This document shows positions 55,693 to 64,000 of a stretch of 64,000 bases of DNA, piece after piece; position 1 is the first letter of the stretch; every line of letters starts with the position of its first letter. The position numbers and the translations under genes are program-made. The DNA comes from Sphingomonas citri (GTDB lineage Bacteria > Pseudomonadota > Alphaproteobacteria > Sphingomonadales > Sphingomonadaceae): NCBI RefSeq assembly GCF_019429485.1, contig NZ_JAHXZN010000001.1, positions 124,001 to 188,000 on the forward strand, written 5' to 3'. The notes under the pieces were generated by a model. It ran no database searches, had not been told where the DNA came from, and worked only from the letters and a program-made list of their open reading frames with translations.

Positions 55693-57869
55693 CCCGACCC
55701 ACCACCATCGCCCGCATCGACGCCGAGGACGTGCTCGACGATCCGTTCGTCGATCGCGACGGCGGGCGCTACTTCAACCGTGAGCTGTCGTGGCTGTCGT
55801 TCAACCGTCGCGTGCTCGACGAGGCCTGCAACCGCGCGCATCCGCTGCTCGAGCGGCTCCGCTTCCTCGCCATCTCGGGCGCCAACCTCGACGAATTCTT
55901 CATGGTGCGCGTCGCCGGACTGAAGGGGCAGCAGCTCCAGGACGTCGAGGCGCGCTCGGCCGACGGGCTGACTCCGGGCCAGCAACTCGCCGCGATCGTA
56001 GAAGAGGCGGATTCGCTGATGGCGAGCCAGCAGGCGGTGTGGCGCGACATCCGCGCCGAGCTGGCCGAGGCCGGTATCGCGGTGCTCGGCAGCCATGCGC
56101 TCGCCGCCGCTCTGGACGCCGAGCAGCAGGCATGGCTCGAGACGCATTTTCACGAGCAGCTCTTCCCGGTGATCACGCCGCAGGCGCTCGACCCGGCGCA
56201 CCCGTTCCCGTTCCTGCCCAATCGCGGCATGGCGGTGATGTTCGACCTGATGCGCCGCTCGGACCAGGAGCCGATCCGCGAGCTGGTGATGCTGCCGCCC
56301 GGCATGCCGCGCTTCGTCCGCGTGCCCGGCGAGGGCGCGCGCTACGTCGCCACCGAGTCGATCCTCAAGCGTTTCGCACCCGCGCTCTTCCCCGGCTACG
56401 ACGTGCTCGGCGCCGCGGAATTCCGGCTGCTCCGCGACAGCGACATCGAGATCGAGGAGGAGGCGGAGGACCTCGTCCGCTACTTCGCCAACGCGATCAA
56501 ACGCCGGCGCCGCGGCCGCGTGATCCGGCTCGAGCTGGAGACGGGCATGCCCGACACGCTCGCCGCGGTGCTGCGCGACGAGCTCGGCGGGGCCGACGCG
56601 ATCGTCACGGAGACCGGGTCGTTCCTCGGCATCGGCGACCTGTCGCTGCTCGCCGACGAGGATCGACCCGACCTCAAGTTCGTCCCCTTCACGCCGCGCT
56701 TCCCCGAGCGGATCCGTGAGTTCGGCGGCGACTGTTTCGCCGCGATCCGCTCCAAGGACATCGTCGTCCACCACCCGTACGAGACGTTCGACGTGGTGCT
56801 CGCCTTCCTCAAGCAGGCGGCGAACGACCCCGACGTGGTCGCGATCAAGCAGACTCTGTATCGCGCGGGCAAGCAATCGGCGGTGATCAGCGCGCTGATC
56901 GCCGCGGCCGAGGCGGGCAAGTCGGTCACCGCGGTGGTGGAGCTGAAGGCGCGCTTCGACGAGGAACAGAACCTGCAATGGGCGAGCGCGCTGGAACGCG
57001 CCGGCGTGCAGGTCGTCTACGGCTTCATTGACTGGAAAACGCACGCCAAGGTGGCGATGGTGGTGCGGCGCGAGAACGGCAAGTTCCGCACCTACTGCCA
57101 TTTCGGCACCGGCAACTACCATCCGGTGACGGCCCGGATCTACACCGACCTGAGCTTCTTCACCGCCGACCCGCGGGTGGGGCGCGACGCGGCGCGGCTG
57201 TTCAACTACATCACCGGCTATGTCGAGCCGGGCGACATGGAGAAAGTCGTGCTCAGCCCGCGCGACCTGCGCGAGCGGCTGATGCGCGACATCGACGGTG
57301 AGATCGCGCACGCGCGCGCCGGCCGCCCCGCCGCGGTCTGGGCCAAGATGAACTCGCTGGTCGACCCGACGATCATCGAGAAGCTGTACGAGGCGAGCAA
57401 CGCCGGGGTGGAGATCGACCTGATCGTCAGGGGCATCTGCTGCCTCAAGCCGCGCGTGCCCGGCATGTCCGAGAACATCCGCGTCAAGTCAGTGGTCGGC
57501 CGCTTTCTCGAGCACAGCCGCATCGCCGCCTTCGGCAACGGCGCCGCGCTGCCCAACGACGACGCGCTGGTCTATATCTCGTCCGCCGACTGGATGCCGC
57601 GCAACTTCGATCGACGCGTCGAATATCTGCTGCCGATCGACAACGAGACGGTCCACGACCAGGTGCTCGACCAGGTCATGGTCGCCAATCTGATCGACAA
57701 TGAGCAGAGCTGGGAATTACAGCCCGACGGCAGCTATGAGCGCGTCGAGCCGGGGGACAAGCCGTTCAACCTGCACCGCTATTTCATGGTCAATCCGTCA
57801 CTGTCGGGGCGCGGCGCGGCGCTCGACGGTGACGAGGTGCCGGTGCTGTCGCTGAGGCGGCGGCGTTGA
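55689..57869 (+). CDS. ppk1: polyphosphate kinase 1
   Basis: The 726-residue enzyme reversibly polymerises ATP gamma-phosphate into inorganic polyphosphate. It has [19 protein letters not shown] at the N-terminus, [14 protein letters not shown], the HPYETFDVV strand, the autophosphorylated His452 in [11 protein letters not shown], and His609 in [13 protein letters not shown]. Length and all core motifs are normal. It overlaps hdaA upstream (ATGA) and ppx downstream (TTGA), so synthesis and breakdown of polyphosphate are encoded together. Confidence 0.97.
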   Translation: MTRPTTIARIDAEDVLDDPFVDRDGGRYFNRELSWLSFNRRVLDEACNRAHPLLERLRFLAISGANLDEFFMVRVAGLKGQQLQDVEARSADGLTPGQQLAAIVEEADSLMASQQAVWRDIRAELAEAGIAVLGSHALAAALDAEQQAWLETHFHEQLFPVITPQALDPAHPFPFLPNRGMAVMFDLMRRSDQEPIRELVMLPPGMPRFVRVPGEGARYVATESILKRFAPALFPGYDVLGAAEFRLLRDSDIEIEEEAEDLVRYFANAIKRRRRGRVIRLELETGMPDTLAAVLRDELGGADAIVTETGSFLGIGDLSLLADEDRPDLKFVPFTPRFPERIREFGGDCFAAIRSKDIVVHHPYETFDVVLAFLKQAANDPDVVAIKQTLYRAGKQSAVISALIAAAEAGKSVTAVVELKARFDEEQNLQWASALERAGVQVVYGFIDWKTHAKVAMVVRRENGKFRTYCHFGTGNYHPVTARIYTDLSFFTADPRVGRDAARLFNYITGYVEPGDMEKVVLSPRDLRERLMRDIDGEIAHARAGRPAAVWAKMNSLVDPTIIEKLYEASNAGVEIDLIVRGICCLKPRVPGMSENIRVKSVVGRFLEHSRIAAFGNGAALPNDDALVYISSADWMPRNFDRRVEYLLPIDNETVHDQVLDQVMVANLIDNEQSWELQPDGSYERVEPGDKPFNLHRYFMVNPSLSGRGAALDGDEVPVLSLRRRR

Positions 57870-59365
57870 GGCTGTTGCCGACGCGCCGTGTGCGGCGCAC
57901 GCCGGAAGTAGGCGGGGATGAGCCGCCGCGCACCGCCATCATCGACATCGGCTCGAACTCGATCCGCCTCGTGGTCTATCAGGGGCCGCCGCGGCTGCCC
58001 TCGATCCTGTTCAACGAGAAGGTCCTCGCCGGCCTCGGGCGCAGCCTGGCGCAGTCGGGCGCGATCGACGCGCAGGCGATGGCGACCGCGCGTGTCGCGC
58101 TCCAGCGCTTCGCCGGGCTGGCGCGCGAGATGGAGGTGACCCGGCTGCGCACCGTGGCCACCGCGGCGGTGCGTGACGCCGCGAACGGCGCCGAGCTGAT
58201 CGCGATGGCCGAGGCGGCGGGGCTCAGCGTCGAGACATTGCCGGGCGAGAAGGAAGCCGAGGCGGCAGGCCTGGGCGTACTGTCGGGCATCCCCGACGCC
58301 GACGGGATCGTCGGCGACCTGGGCGGCGGCAGCCTCGAGCTGGTCCGCGTGCGCGCCGGCGCGCTGCACGAGCGCGCCTCTTTCCCGCTCGGCGTGCTGC
58401 GGATCGGCGCGCTACGCGAGAAGAACCAGCTCGACAAGAAGGTGGGCGCGCTGCTCGACGCGGGCGGCTGGACCGGGTCGGGGCGAGGGACGCCGCTCTA
58501 TCTCGTCGGCGGCTCGTGGCGGTCGCTGGCGCGGCTCGACATGGTGGTGACGCATTACCTGCTGCCGGTGATCCATCAGTACAGCATGTCGGCGGACACG
58601 ATCGCGCGGCTGCGGCGCACGCTGGCGCACGTCAACAAGGCGCGGCTGCGCGAGATCCCCGGCATCTCGGGGGGGCGCGTGCCGACCCTGGGCGACGCCG
58701 CCGCGCTGCTCGCCGCGGTGCTGCGCCATCTCGGGAGCACGCAGACGATTGTCTCGGCCTATGGGCTGCGCGAGGGATTGCTCTACGACGAGCTCAGCGT
58801 CGAGGAGCGCGCGCTCGATCCCTTGGTAGTGGCGGCGCGCGAGGAGGGACGCGTGAGCGGGCGCTTTCCCGAGCACGGCGACCTGCTCGATGCCTGGATC
58901 GCGCCGCTCTTCGCCGATGAGGAGGCCGGCGACGCGCGGTTGCGCACCGCGGCCTGCCACCTCGCCGACGTGGGCTGGCGTGCCAATCCCGATTTCCGGG
59001 CCGAGCGCGGTCTGGAGATCGCGCTTCACGGCAATTGGGTCGGGATCGACGCGCGCGGCCGCGCGATGCTGGGCCAGGCGTTGTGGACCGGCATGGGCGG
59101 CGCCGCCACCCCGCCGCCGCCGCTGACGCTGCTAGCGGACGAGCCGTCGCTGAAGCGCGCGGCGGCGTGGGGCACCGCGATGCGGCTGGGGCAGCGGCTC
59201 AGCGGCGGCGTGGCGGGACCGCTGGCGCGCTCGTCGCTGCGGGTCGAGGCCGGGGAGTTGCTAGTGACGCTGCCGGGCGACGACGCCGCGCTGTACGGCG
59301 AGACGGTGCAGAAGCGGCACAGGGCGCTGGCGCAGGCGCTGGGATTGCAGCCGCGATTGGGGTGA
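57866..59365 (+). CDS. ppx: exopolyphosphatase / guanosine pentaphosphatase family (Ppx/GppA)
   Basis: The 499-residue enzyme has the ASKHA-fold phosphate loops [16 protein letters not shown] and [27 protein letters not shown], the conserved Glu region [15 protein letters not shown], and a C-terminal helical domain ([11 protein letters not shown]). It releases phosphate from polyphosphate ends or pppGpp. The start at TTG 57866 overlaps the ppk stop; a GTG at 57890 is an alternative, and the first ~20 residues are basic and poorly conserved. It closes the DUF2066-like/hdaA/ppk/ppx operon. Confidence 0.94.
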   Translation: MRLLPTRRVRRTPEVGGDEPPRTAIIDIGSNSIRLVVYQGPPRLPSILFNEKVLAGLGRSLAQSGAIDAQAMATARVALQRFAGLAREMEVTRLRTVATAAVRDAANGAELIAMAEAAGLSVETLPGEKEAEAAGLGVLSGIPDADGIVGDLGGGSLELVRVRAGALHERASFPLGVLRIGALREKNQLDKKVGALLDAGGWTGSGRGTPLYLVGGSWRSLARLDMVVTHYLLPVIHQYSMSADTIARLRRTLAHVNKARLREIPGISGGRVPTLGDAAALLAAVLRHLGSTQTIVSAYGLREGLLYDELSVEERALDPLVVAAREEGRVSGRFPEHGDLLDAWIAPLFADEEAGDARLRTAACHLADVGWRANPDFRAERGLEIALHGNWVGIDARGRAMLGQALWTGMGGAATPPPPLTLLADEPSLKRAAAWGTAMRLGQRLSGGVAGPLARSSLRVEAGELLVTLPGDDAALYGETVQKRHRALAQALGLQPRLG

Positions 59366-59409
59366 GGGCGGCTGTGGGCGCGTGGCGCCTTCTCCCATCA
59401 CCCACTAGC

Positions 59410-59505
59410 GCCATTCTGAACTCGCTTCAGGATCCACCCGTCCGCGTACCCAGCGGCCACTGAGTGAGCGGCACCGTGGATCCCGGACCAAGTCCGGGAT
59501 GACGG
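59410..59505. repeat. dispersed palindromic repeat, family A, chimeric copy
   Basis: The left arm GCCATTCTGAACTCGCTTCA (then GGATCCAC) is of the type at 23101. The right arm GTGGATCCCGGACCAAGTCC (then GGGATGACGGC) is of the type at 37104. The arms still pair at their inner GATCCAC/GTGGATC and outer GCC/GGC ends. It lies between the convergent ppx and I78-inhibitor genes. Confidence 0.65.
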
Positions 59506-59572
59506 CATTAGGGAACGTGCTAGCGAGCCCTCAACCCTCAGCTATCAGCCCTCCGCCTTTGTTCCTCAGCTC

Positions 59573-59884
59573 TCAGCCGCAGCTCAGCTTGACGATCGCC
59601 CCGTCGGCGTCGGTCTCCACGTTCAGTCGGTCGGCGCGATAGTCCATCGTCACCGCGTCACCGGTAGCGTAGCGCCGCACCGTGCGCGCGCCGCTCAGCC
59701 GCTGCGCTTCCGCCGCCGACGCATCGGCCGCGCGCCCGACCAATGCCGCCGCGGCGCCGGCGTCACAGCGCGTGCCCGGCACCTCACCGCCCAGAACCGG
59801 CGTCGCAGCGACCGGCGCCGCCGCCCTGGGCGCGCAGCCCGCCAGCGCGACCAGCACGACCGACACGACCGCCACCCGGCTCAT
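59573..59884 (-). CDS. I78-family peptidase inhibitor-like lipoprotein
   Basis: The 103-residue protein has a lipoprotein signal (VSVVLVALAGC, Cys17 lipidated). A short domain follows with GTRCDAGAAAALVGRAAD and VTMDYRADRLNVETDADGAI ending VKLSCG. This Cys-to-Cys block with TMDYRxDRLNV matches the I78 (Elastase inhibitor AFLEI) family. Such lipoproteins may protect the envelope from serine proteases. Its ATG overlaps the rnd stop by 4 nt (ATGA). Family assignment is by motif. Confidence 0.82.
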   Translation of the reverse strand: MSRVAVVSVVLVALAGCAPRAAAPVAATPVLGGEVPGTRCDAGAAAALVGRAADASAAEAQRLSGARTVRRYATGDAVTMDYRADRLNVETDADGAIVKLSCG

Positions 59885-61056
59885 GCCGCCGCCTCCGTCC
59901 GCGTCATCTTGAGCTTGCCGCCCTGCACCGCGAAGCCGAGCCGTCCCTCGACCAGGTCGAGGGCGTCATGGCCGAACTGGTCGTAGCGCCAGCCCTGCAG
60001 CATCTGCAGCCCGTTGCGCTGCCCCGCCGCGAGCGCCTCGAGCTCGTCGCCGCGCGCGAGCAGCCGCGGCGCGACGTCGATGTCGCGTGCGCGGATCTTG
60101 AGCAGCAGCTTGAGCAGGTCCGCCACCAGCGCGCCCTCGCGCCCGAGCCCGGGCTTACGGTCCTCGCGCGGCGGCAGCTCGGCGTCGGGCAGCGGCCCCG
60201 CCGACTCGATCGCCGCCATCAGCCGCGCGCCGATGTCGTTGCCCGCCCAGGTCTGCGACAGGCCGCGCACCTTGGCGAGATCGACCTGCTTGCGCGGCGG
60301 GTGGCTGGCGAGATCGGCGATCGTCTCGTCCTTGACGATGCGGCCGCGCGGCAGGTCCTTGGCCTGCGCCTCCAGCTCGCGCCAGCGCGCGATCGCCTTG
60401 AGCCGGCCGAGCACCTCGGGCTTGCGGCTCGACACGCGGACGCGCTTCCACGCCACGTCGGGGTCGTTGGCATAATTGGCCGGGTCGGCGAGCCGCTCCA
60501 TCTCCTGGTCGAGCCACGCCCCGCGCCCGGTCTTGCGCAGCCGCTCCAGCATCTTGGGGAAGATCTTGGCGAGATGCGTGACGTCGCCGATGGCATATTC
60601 GATCTGGCGCGCGTCGAGCGGGCGGCGTGCCCAGTCGGTGAAGCGCGCGCCCTTGTCGACCGAGATGCCGAGCCAGCTGTCGACCAGGTTGGAATAGCCG
60701 ATCTGTTCGCCCTGGCCGAGCGCCATCGCCGCCACCTGCGTGTCGAACAAGGGGTGCGGGGTCTTGCCGGTGAGATTGTAGATGATCTCGATGTCCTGCC
60801 CGCCGGCGTGGAACACCTTGAGCACGTCCTCATTGTCGACCAGCAGCGCGAGCAGCGGCGCGAGGTCGATGCCCGGCGCCATCGGGTCGATCGCGGCGGC
60901 CTCCTCGGTGTCGGCGATCTGGATCAGGCAGAGCTCCGGGTAATAGGTGCTCTCGCGCATGAACTCGGTGTCGACCATCACGTACGGCGCCTCGCTGAGG
61001 CGGGTGCAGAGATTGGCCAGCGTCGCGCTGTCGGTGATCAGGGGGTGAACGTGCAT
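59881..61056 (-). CDS. rnd: ribonuclease D
   Basis: The 391-residue 3'-5' exoribonuclease trims tRNA precursors. The DEDDy catalytic set is visible: Asp29 and Glu31 in VMVDTEFMRE, an Asp in VFHAGGQDIEII, and the Tyr/Asp pair in IEYAIGDVTHL. An HRDC domain follows (RELEAQAKDLPRGRIVKDET, residues ~215-290). It is divergent from aspS (173-bp gap) and overlaps the I78 lipoprotein gene downstream. Confidence 0.96.
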   Translation of the reverse strand: MHVHPLITDSATLANLCTRLSEAPYVMVDTEFMRESTYYPELCLIQIADTEEAAAIDPMAPGIDLAPLLALLVDNEDVLKVFHAGGQDIEIIYNLTGKTPHPLFDTQVAAMALGQGEQIGYSNLVDSWLGISVDKGARFTDWARRPLDARQIEYAIGDVTHLAKIFPKMLERLRKTGRGAWLDQEMERLADPANYANDPDVAWKRVRVSSRKPEVLGRLKAIARWRELEAQAKDLPRGRIVKDETIADLASHPPRKQVDLAKVRGLSQTWAGNDIGARLMAAIESAGPLPDAELPPREDRKPGLGREGALVADLLKLLLKIRARDIDVAPRLLARGDELEALAAGQRNGLQMLQGWRYDQFGHDALDLVEGRLGFAVQGGKLKMTRTEAAA

Positions 61057-61229
61057 AAGCGCCTGCCCATAGCCGGGCAGGCGCGGGTTGACAAAGAGGG
61101 TAATGACGCGAGAGGGCGGCGACCATCCGACAACCGCCGTCGCGGCGCGTCGCCGGCCGCCGTGCCGCCGCTCTTTGCGGCGTCGGCGCCCGGAGCGAAG
61201 CGCGGCGCCGTAGCCAGAGTTTCCGCCCC

Positions 61230-63053
61230 ATGCACGCCTACCGCTCCCACACCTGCGCCGCGCTGACCGCCGACGACGCGGGCCAGACCGTCCGCCTCTC
61301 GGGCTGGGTGCACCGCAAGCGCGACCATGGCGGCGTGCTCTTCGTCGACCTGCGCGACCATTACGGCGTCACCCAGATCGTCGCCGACAGCGATTCGCCC
61401 GCGCTGTCGCTGCTGGAGAGCGTGCGCGTCGAGTCGGTGGTGACGATCGACGGCGAGGTGAAGCGCCGCAGCGAGGCGACGGTGAACGGCGCACTCGCGA
61501 CCGGAGAGATCGAGGTCTACGCGCGCGCCGCGACGGTGCAGAGCGCCGCGGCCGAGCTGCCGATGCCCGTCTTCGGCGACGCCGAGTATCCGGAGGAGAT
61601 CCGGCTGCGCAACCGCTATCTCGACCTGCGCCGCGACAAGCTCCACGCCAACATCATGCTGCGCTCGAGCGTGATCGCCTCGATCCGGCGCCGCATGGTG
61701 GAGCAGGGCTTCACCGAGTTTCAGACGCCGATCCTGACCGCCTCGTCGCCCGAGGGCGCGCGCGACTATCTCGTGCCGAGCCGTGTCCACCCGGGCAAGT
61801 TCTACGCGCTGCCGCAGGCGCCGCAGATGTTCAAGCAGCTGCTGATGGTGGCGGGCTTCGACCGCTATTTCCAGATCGCGCCCTGCTTCCGCGACGAGGA
61901 CGCGCGCGCCGACCGCAGCCCCGGCGAATTCTACCAGCTCGACTTCGAGATGAGCTTCGTCACGCAGGACGACGTCTTCGCCGCGATCGAGCCGGTGCTC
62001 CACGGCGTGTTCGAGGAATTCGCGGACTGGCAGGGCAAGGGGCGCACCGTCTCGGCGCTGCCGTTCCGCCGCATCCCGTACCGCGAGTCGATGCTCAAAT
62101 ACGGCAACGACAAGCCCGACCTGCGCAACCCGTTGATCATCAGCGACGTCGGCGCGCAGTTCGTCGGTTCGGGCTTCGGCCGCTTCGCCTCGATCGTCGA
62201 GGCGGGTGACGTGGTGCGCGCGATCCCGGCGCCGAACACCGCGGACAAGAGCCGCAAGTTCTTCGACGACATAAACGCCTGGGCGCAGGGCGAGGGCTAT
62301 GCCGGGCTCGGCTATGCCACCCGCAAGGGCGGCGAGTGGGGCGGCCCGATCGCCAAGAACCACGGCGAGGAGAAGATGAACGCGCTCGCCGACGCGCTCG
62401 GTCTCGGGCCGGACGACGGACTGTTCTTCGCCGCCGGCAAGGAGGCGCAGGCGGCCAAGCTCGCCGGGCTGGCGCGCACCCGCGTCGCCGACCAGCTCGG
62501 GCTGATCGACACGTCGCGCTTCGAGTTCTGCTGGATCGTCGACTTCCCGATGTTCGAATATGACGAGGACAGCAAGAAGGTCGATTTCAGCCACAATCCC
62601 TTCTCGATGCCGCAGGGCGAGCTGGAGGCGCTGGAAACCAAGGACCCGCTCGACATCCTGGCCTATCAGTATGACATCGTCTGCAACGGCATCGAGCTGT
62701 CGTCGGGCGCGATCCGGAACCACCGCCCCGACATCATGTACAAGGCGTTCGAGATCGCGGGCTACACCAAGGCCGACGTCGACACCAACTTCGCGGGCAT
62801 GATCAACGCCTTCAAGTTCGGCGCGCCGCCGCATGGCGGGTCGGCGCCGGGGATCGACCGGATCGTGATGCTGCTCGCCGACGAGCCCAACATCCGCGAG
62901 GTGATCGTCTTCCCGATGACGCAGAAGGCCGAGGACCTGATGATGGGCGCGCCCAGCTTCGTCTCGGCCAAGCAGCTCAAGGAGCTGAACATCAAGGTGA
63001 CCGCCGAGCTGCCGAAGGACAGCGACGCGCTGGTGGCGCCCAAGGCGGGGTGA
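61230..63053 (+). CDS. aspS: aspartyl-tRNA synthetase
   Basis: The 607-residue class II synthetase has an OB-fold anticodon domain ([20 protein letters not shown]), motif 1 near [17 protein letters not shown], motif 2 [20 protein letters not shown], a bacterial GAD insertion (~residues 285-425, including [16 protein letters not shown]) and motif 3 [13 protein letters not shown]. It charges tRNA-Asp. Whether it also charges tRNA-Asn cannot be told from sequence by eye. Length is typical of the bacterial type. Confidence 0.97.
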   Translation: MHAYRSHTCAALTADDAGQTVRLSGWVHRKRDHGGVLFVDLRDHYGVTQIVADSDSPALSLLESVRVESVVTIDGEVKRRSEATVNGALATGEIEVYARAATVQSAAAELPMPVFGDAEYPEEIRLRNRYLDLRRDKLHANIMLRSSVIASIRRRMVEQGFTEFQTPILTASSPEGARDYLVPSRVHPGKFYALPQAPQMFKQLLMVAGFDRYFQIAPCFRDEDARADRSPGEFYQLDFEMSFVTQDDVFAAIEPVLHGVFEEFADWQGKGRTVSALPFRRIPYRESMLKYGNDKPDLRNPLIISDVGAQFVGSGFGRFASIVEAGDVVRAIPAPNTADKSRKFFDDINAWAQGEGYAGLGYATRKGGEWGGPIAKNHGEEKMNALADALGLGPDDGLFFAAGKEAQAAKLAGLARTRVADQLGLIDTSRFEFCWIVDFPMFEYDEDSKKVDFSHNPFSMPQGELEALETKDPLDILAYQYDIVCNGIELSSGAIRNHRPDIMYKAFEIAGYTKADVDTNFAGMINAFKFGAPPHGGSAPGIDRIVMLLADEPNIREVIVFPMTQKAEDLMMGAPSFVSAKQLKELNIKVTAELPKDSDALVAPKAG

Positions 63054-63092
63054 GGGGACGAGGGTAGGGGGTGTTGCTCGTTCCTTGAAGCT

Positions 63093-63183
63093 GTTCCCCG
63101 GCGGAGGCCGGGGCCCAGTTGGGCGGACGTCGGTGAATCCCGCCACGGCCTTCCCAACTGGGCCCCGGCCTTCGCCGGGGAAC
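63093..63183. repeat. near-perfect long palindrome (family B repeat), likely bidirectional terminator
   Basis: The left arm (63093-63123) starts GTTCCCCGGCGGAGGCC and runs GGGGCCCAGTTGGG. The right arm (63153-63183) is its reverse complement with a single mismatch. The loop is about 29 nt. Each arm also contains its own small GC hairpin. It lies between convergent aspS and carbonic-anhydrase genes. It shares its CCAG/CTGG core with the copies at 18853 and 19078. Confidence 0.75.
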
Positions 63184-63227
63184 GGAAGAGGGTAGGGCGC
63201 CCCGTTCCCGCGAACGCCCCAGTCACC

Positions 63228-63857
63228 TCACGCCGGCTCGAAGTGGCCGTCGTCCTGCAGCACGCGCAGCTTGCCGTCGGCGATCGCGAACACCGCGCCG
63301 TGCAGCCGCAGCTTGCCCGCCTCGACGCGCTCCTGCACGAACGGGAAGGTCATCAGGTTCGCCAGCGAGACCTTGACGCCCTCCTGCTCCAGCGCGGTCT
63401 GACCCTCGGCGCCCTGGCCGTGCTCGTGGATCACCTTCTCGCGCGCGTCGTCGAGCAGGTCGATCCACGCCGCGACGAAGCCGCCGTGGCCCGGCTCGGC
63501 CTGCTTGAGGTCGCCCGACAGCGCCGCCTTGACGCCGCCGCACGCGCCGTGGCCGAGCACCAGCACTTCCTCGACCTGGAGCACGGTGACCGCGAACTCG
63601 AGCGCCGCCGAGACGCCGTGGCGCCCGCCGCCGGTCTCGAACGGCGGGACCAGCGCGGCGACGTTGCGCACCACGAACACCTCGCCCGGACGGCTGCCGA
63701 AGATGGTGGCAGGATCGACCCGGCTATCCGAGCAGGCGATCACCATCACCTTGGGCGACTGCCCGCTGGCCAGCTCGGTCCAGCGCTCGCGCTCCTCCAG
63801 CCACTCGTTACCGCGAAAGCGATAATAGCCGTCAATCATATCGTGGAACTTGCTCAT
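63228..63857 (-). CDS. can: beta-class carbonic anhydrase
   Basis: The 209-residue zinc enzyme interconverts CO2 and bicarbonate. The zinc ligands are Cys42 in ACSDSRVDP (with catalytic Asp44-Arg46), His103 and Cys106 in LGHGACGGV; FVVRNVAALVPP is also characteristic. Length is normal, with no signal peptide, so it is cytoplasmic. It may supply bicarbonate to carbamoyl-phosphate synthase and carboxylases. It is divergent from lipA with a short (54-bp) gap. Confidence 0.95.
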   Translation of the reverse strand: MSKFHDMIDGYYRFRGNEWLEERERWTELASGQSPKVMVIACSDSRVDPATIFGSRPGEVFVVRNVAALVPPFETGGGRHGVSAALEFAVTVLQVEEVLVLGHGACGGVKAALSGDLKQAEPGHGGFVAAWIDLLDDAREKVIHEHGQGAEGQTALEQEGVKVSLANLMTFPFVQERVEAGKLRLHGAVFAIADGKLRVLQDDGHFEPA

Positions 63858-63911
63858 TCGTCAGTTACCCTTCCGTTGTTTCGAAGACCGCCAGCCGCTA
63901 TCTGCGACGGC

Positions 63912-64000
63912 ATGAACGAGATGACTCCGCTTCCGGCTCCCGCGCGCCAGCGCAAACCCGACTGGATCCGCGTCAAGGCGCCCACCAGCGAGGGTTTCGC
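63912..64000 (+). CDS. lipA: lipoyl synthase, N-terminal fragment (continues beyond window)
   Basis: Only the first 29 complete codons are present. RKPDWIRVKAPTSEGF matches the conserved N-terminus of lipoyl synthase, the radical-SAM enzyme that inserts sulfur into octanoyl groups. The iron-sulfur Cys motifs lie outside the window. ATG 63912 or 63921 could be the start. Confidence 0.75.
   Translation, partial: MNEMTPLPAPARQRKPDWIRVKAPTSEGF

Overview
The window is very GC-rich (near 70% by eye), densely coded and has many 1-4 nt stop/start overlaps. Its gene content and order point to a Sphingomonas-like alphaproteobacterium (order Sphingomonadales). The clues are an rpoD-dnaG-yqeY-carA-carB-greA block, an HdaA-type DnaA homologue, a SusD-free TonB-dependent receptor locus for glycans, and dispersed short palindromic repeats in intergenic gaps. 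No species-level claim is possible from sequence alone. I saw no tRNA, rRNA, CRISPR array, insertion sequence, transposase or phage gene.

Region 1 (1-25 kb) is accessory carbohydrate metabolism. It opens with the end of a probable xyloglucan cluster: a truncated GH74-like gene overlapping a GH35/DUF5597-type gene. A TetR regulator follows, with three related palindromes around it and a well-formed promoter that leads only to an 11-codon reading frame and a 141-residue unknown protein. Next is an alpha-mannan utilisation locus: ROK sugar kinase and GH92 (leftward), a divergent ROK repressor, a large TonB-dependent receptor, GH92, GH125, GH92 (rightward) and a fourth, divergent GH92 (leftward). 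The likely flow is outer-membrane uptake of manno-oligosaccharides, trimming by exported calcium-dependent exo-mannosidases (GH92) and an alpha-1,6-type exo-mannosidase (GH125), then phosphorylation of the released hexose by the ROK kinase, with the ROK repressor as sugar sensor. An ABC1-family kinase, a nucleoside deaminase and a GH26-like Tat lipoprotein complete the region.

Region 2 (25-33 kb) is mixed: a D-2-hydroxyacid dehydrogenase, an SH3 protein overlapping nadC, a small membrane protein overlapping a secreted RNase T2, an unknown/MoxR/VWA trio, and a protein that joins a Phd/YefM-like antitoxin domain to a PAS-like sensor.

Region 3 (33-64 kb) is core genome: rpoD, dnaG, yqeY, carAB, greA; the envelope/RNA operon lptD-surA-pdxA-rsmA; pepA-holC-ndk-GNAT; purM-purN opposite a DUF2066-like/hdaA/ppk/ppx operon in which every junction overlaps by 4 nt; rnd with an I78 inhibitor lipoprotein; aspS; a beta-carbonic anhydrase; and the start of lipA. 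Most longer gene-free gaps hold one copy of one of two palindromic repeat families, often between convergent genes, where they may also end transcription.
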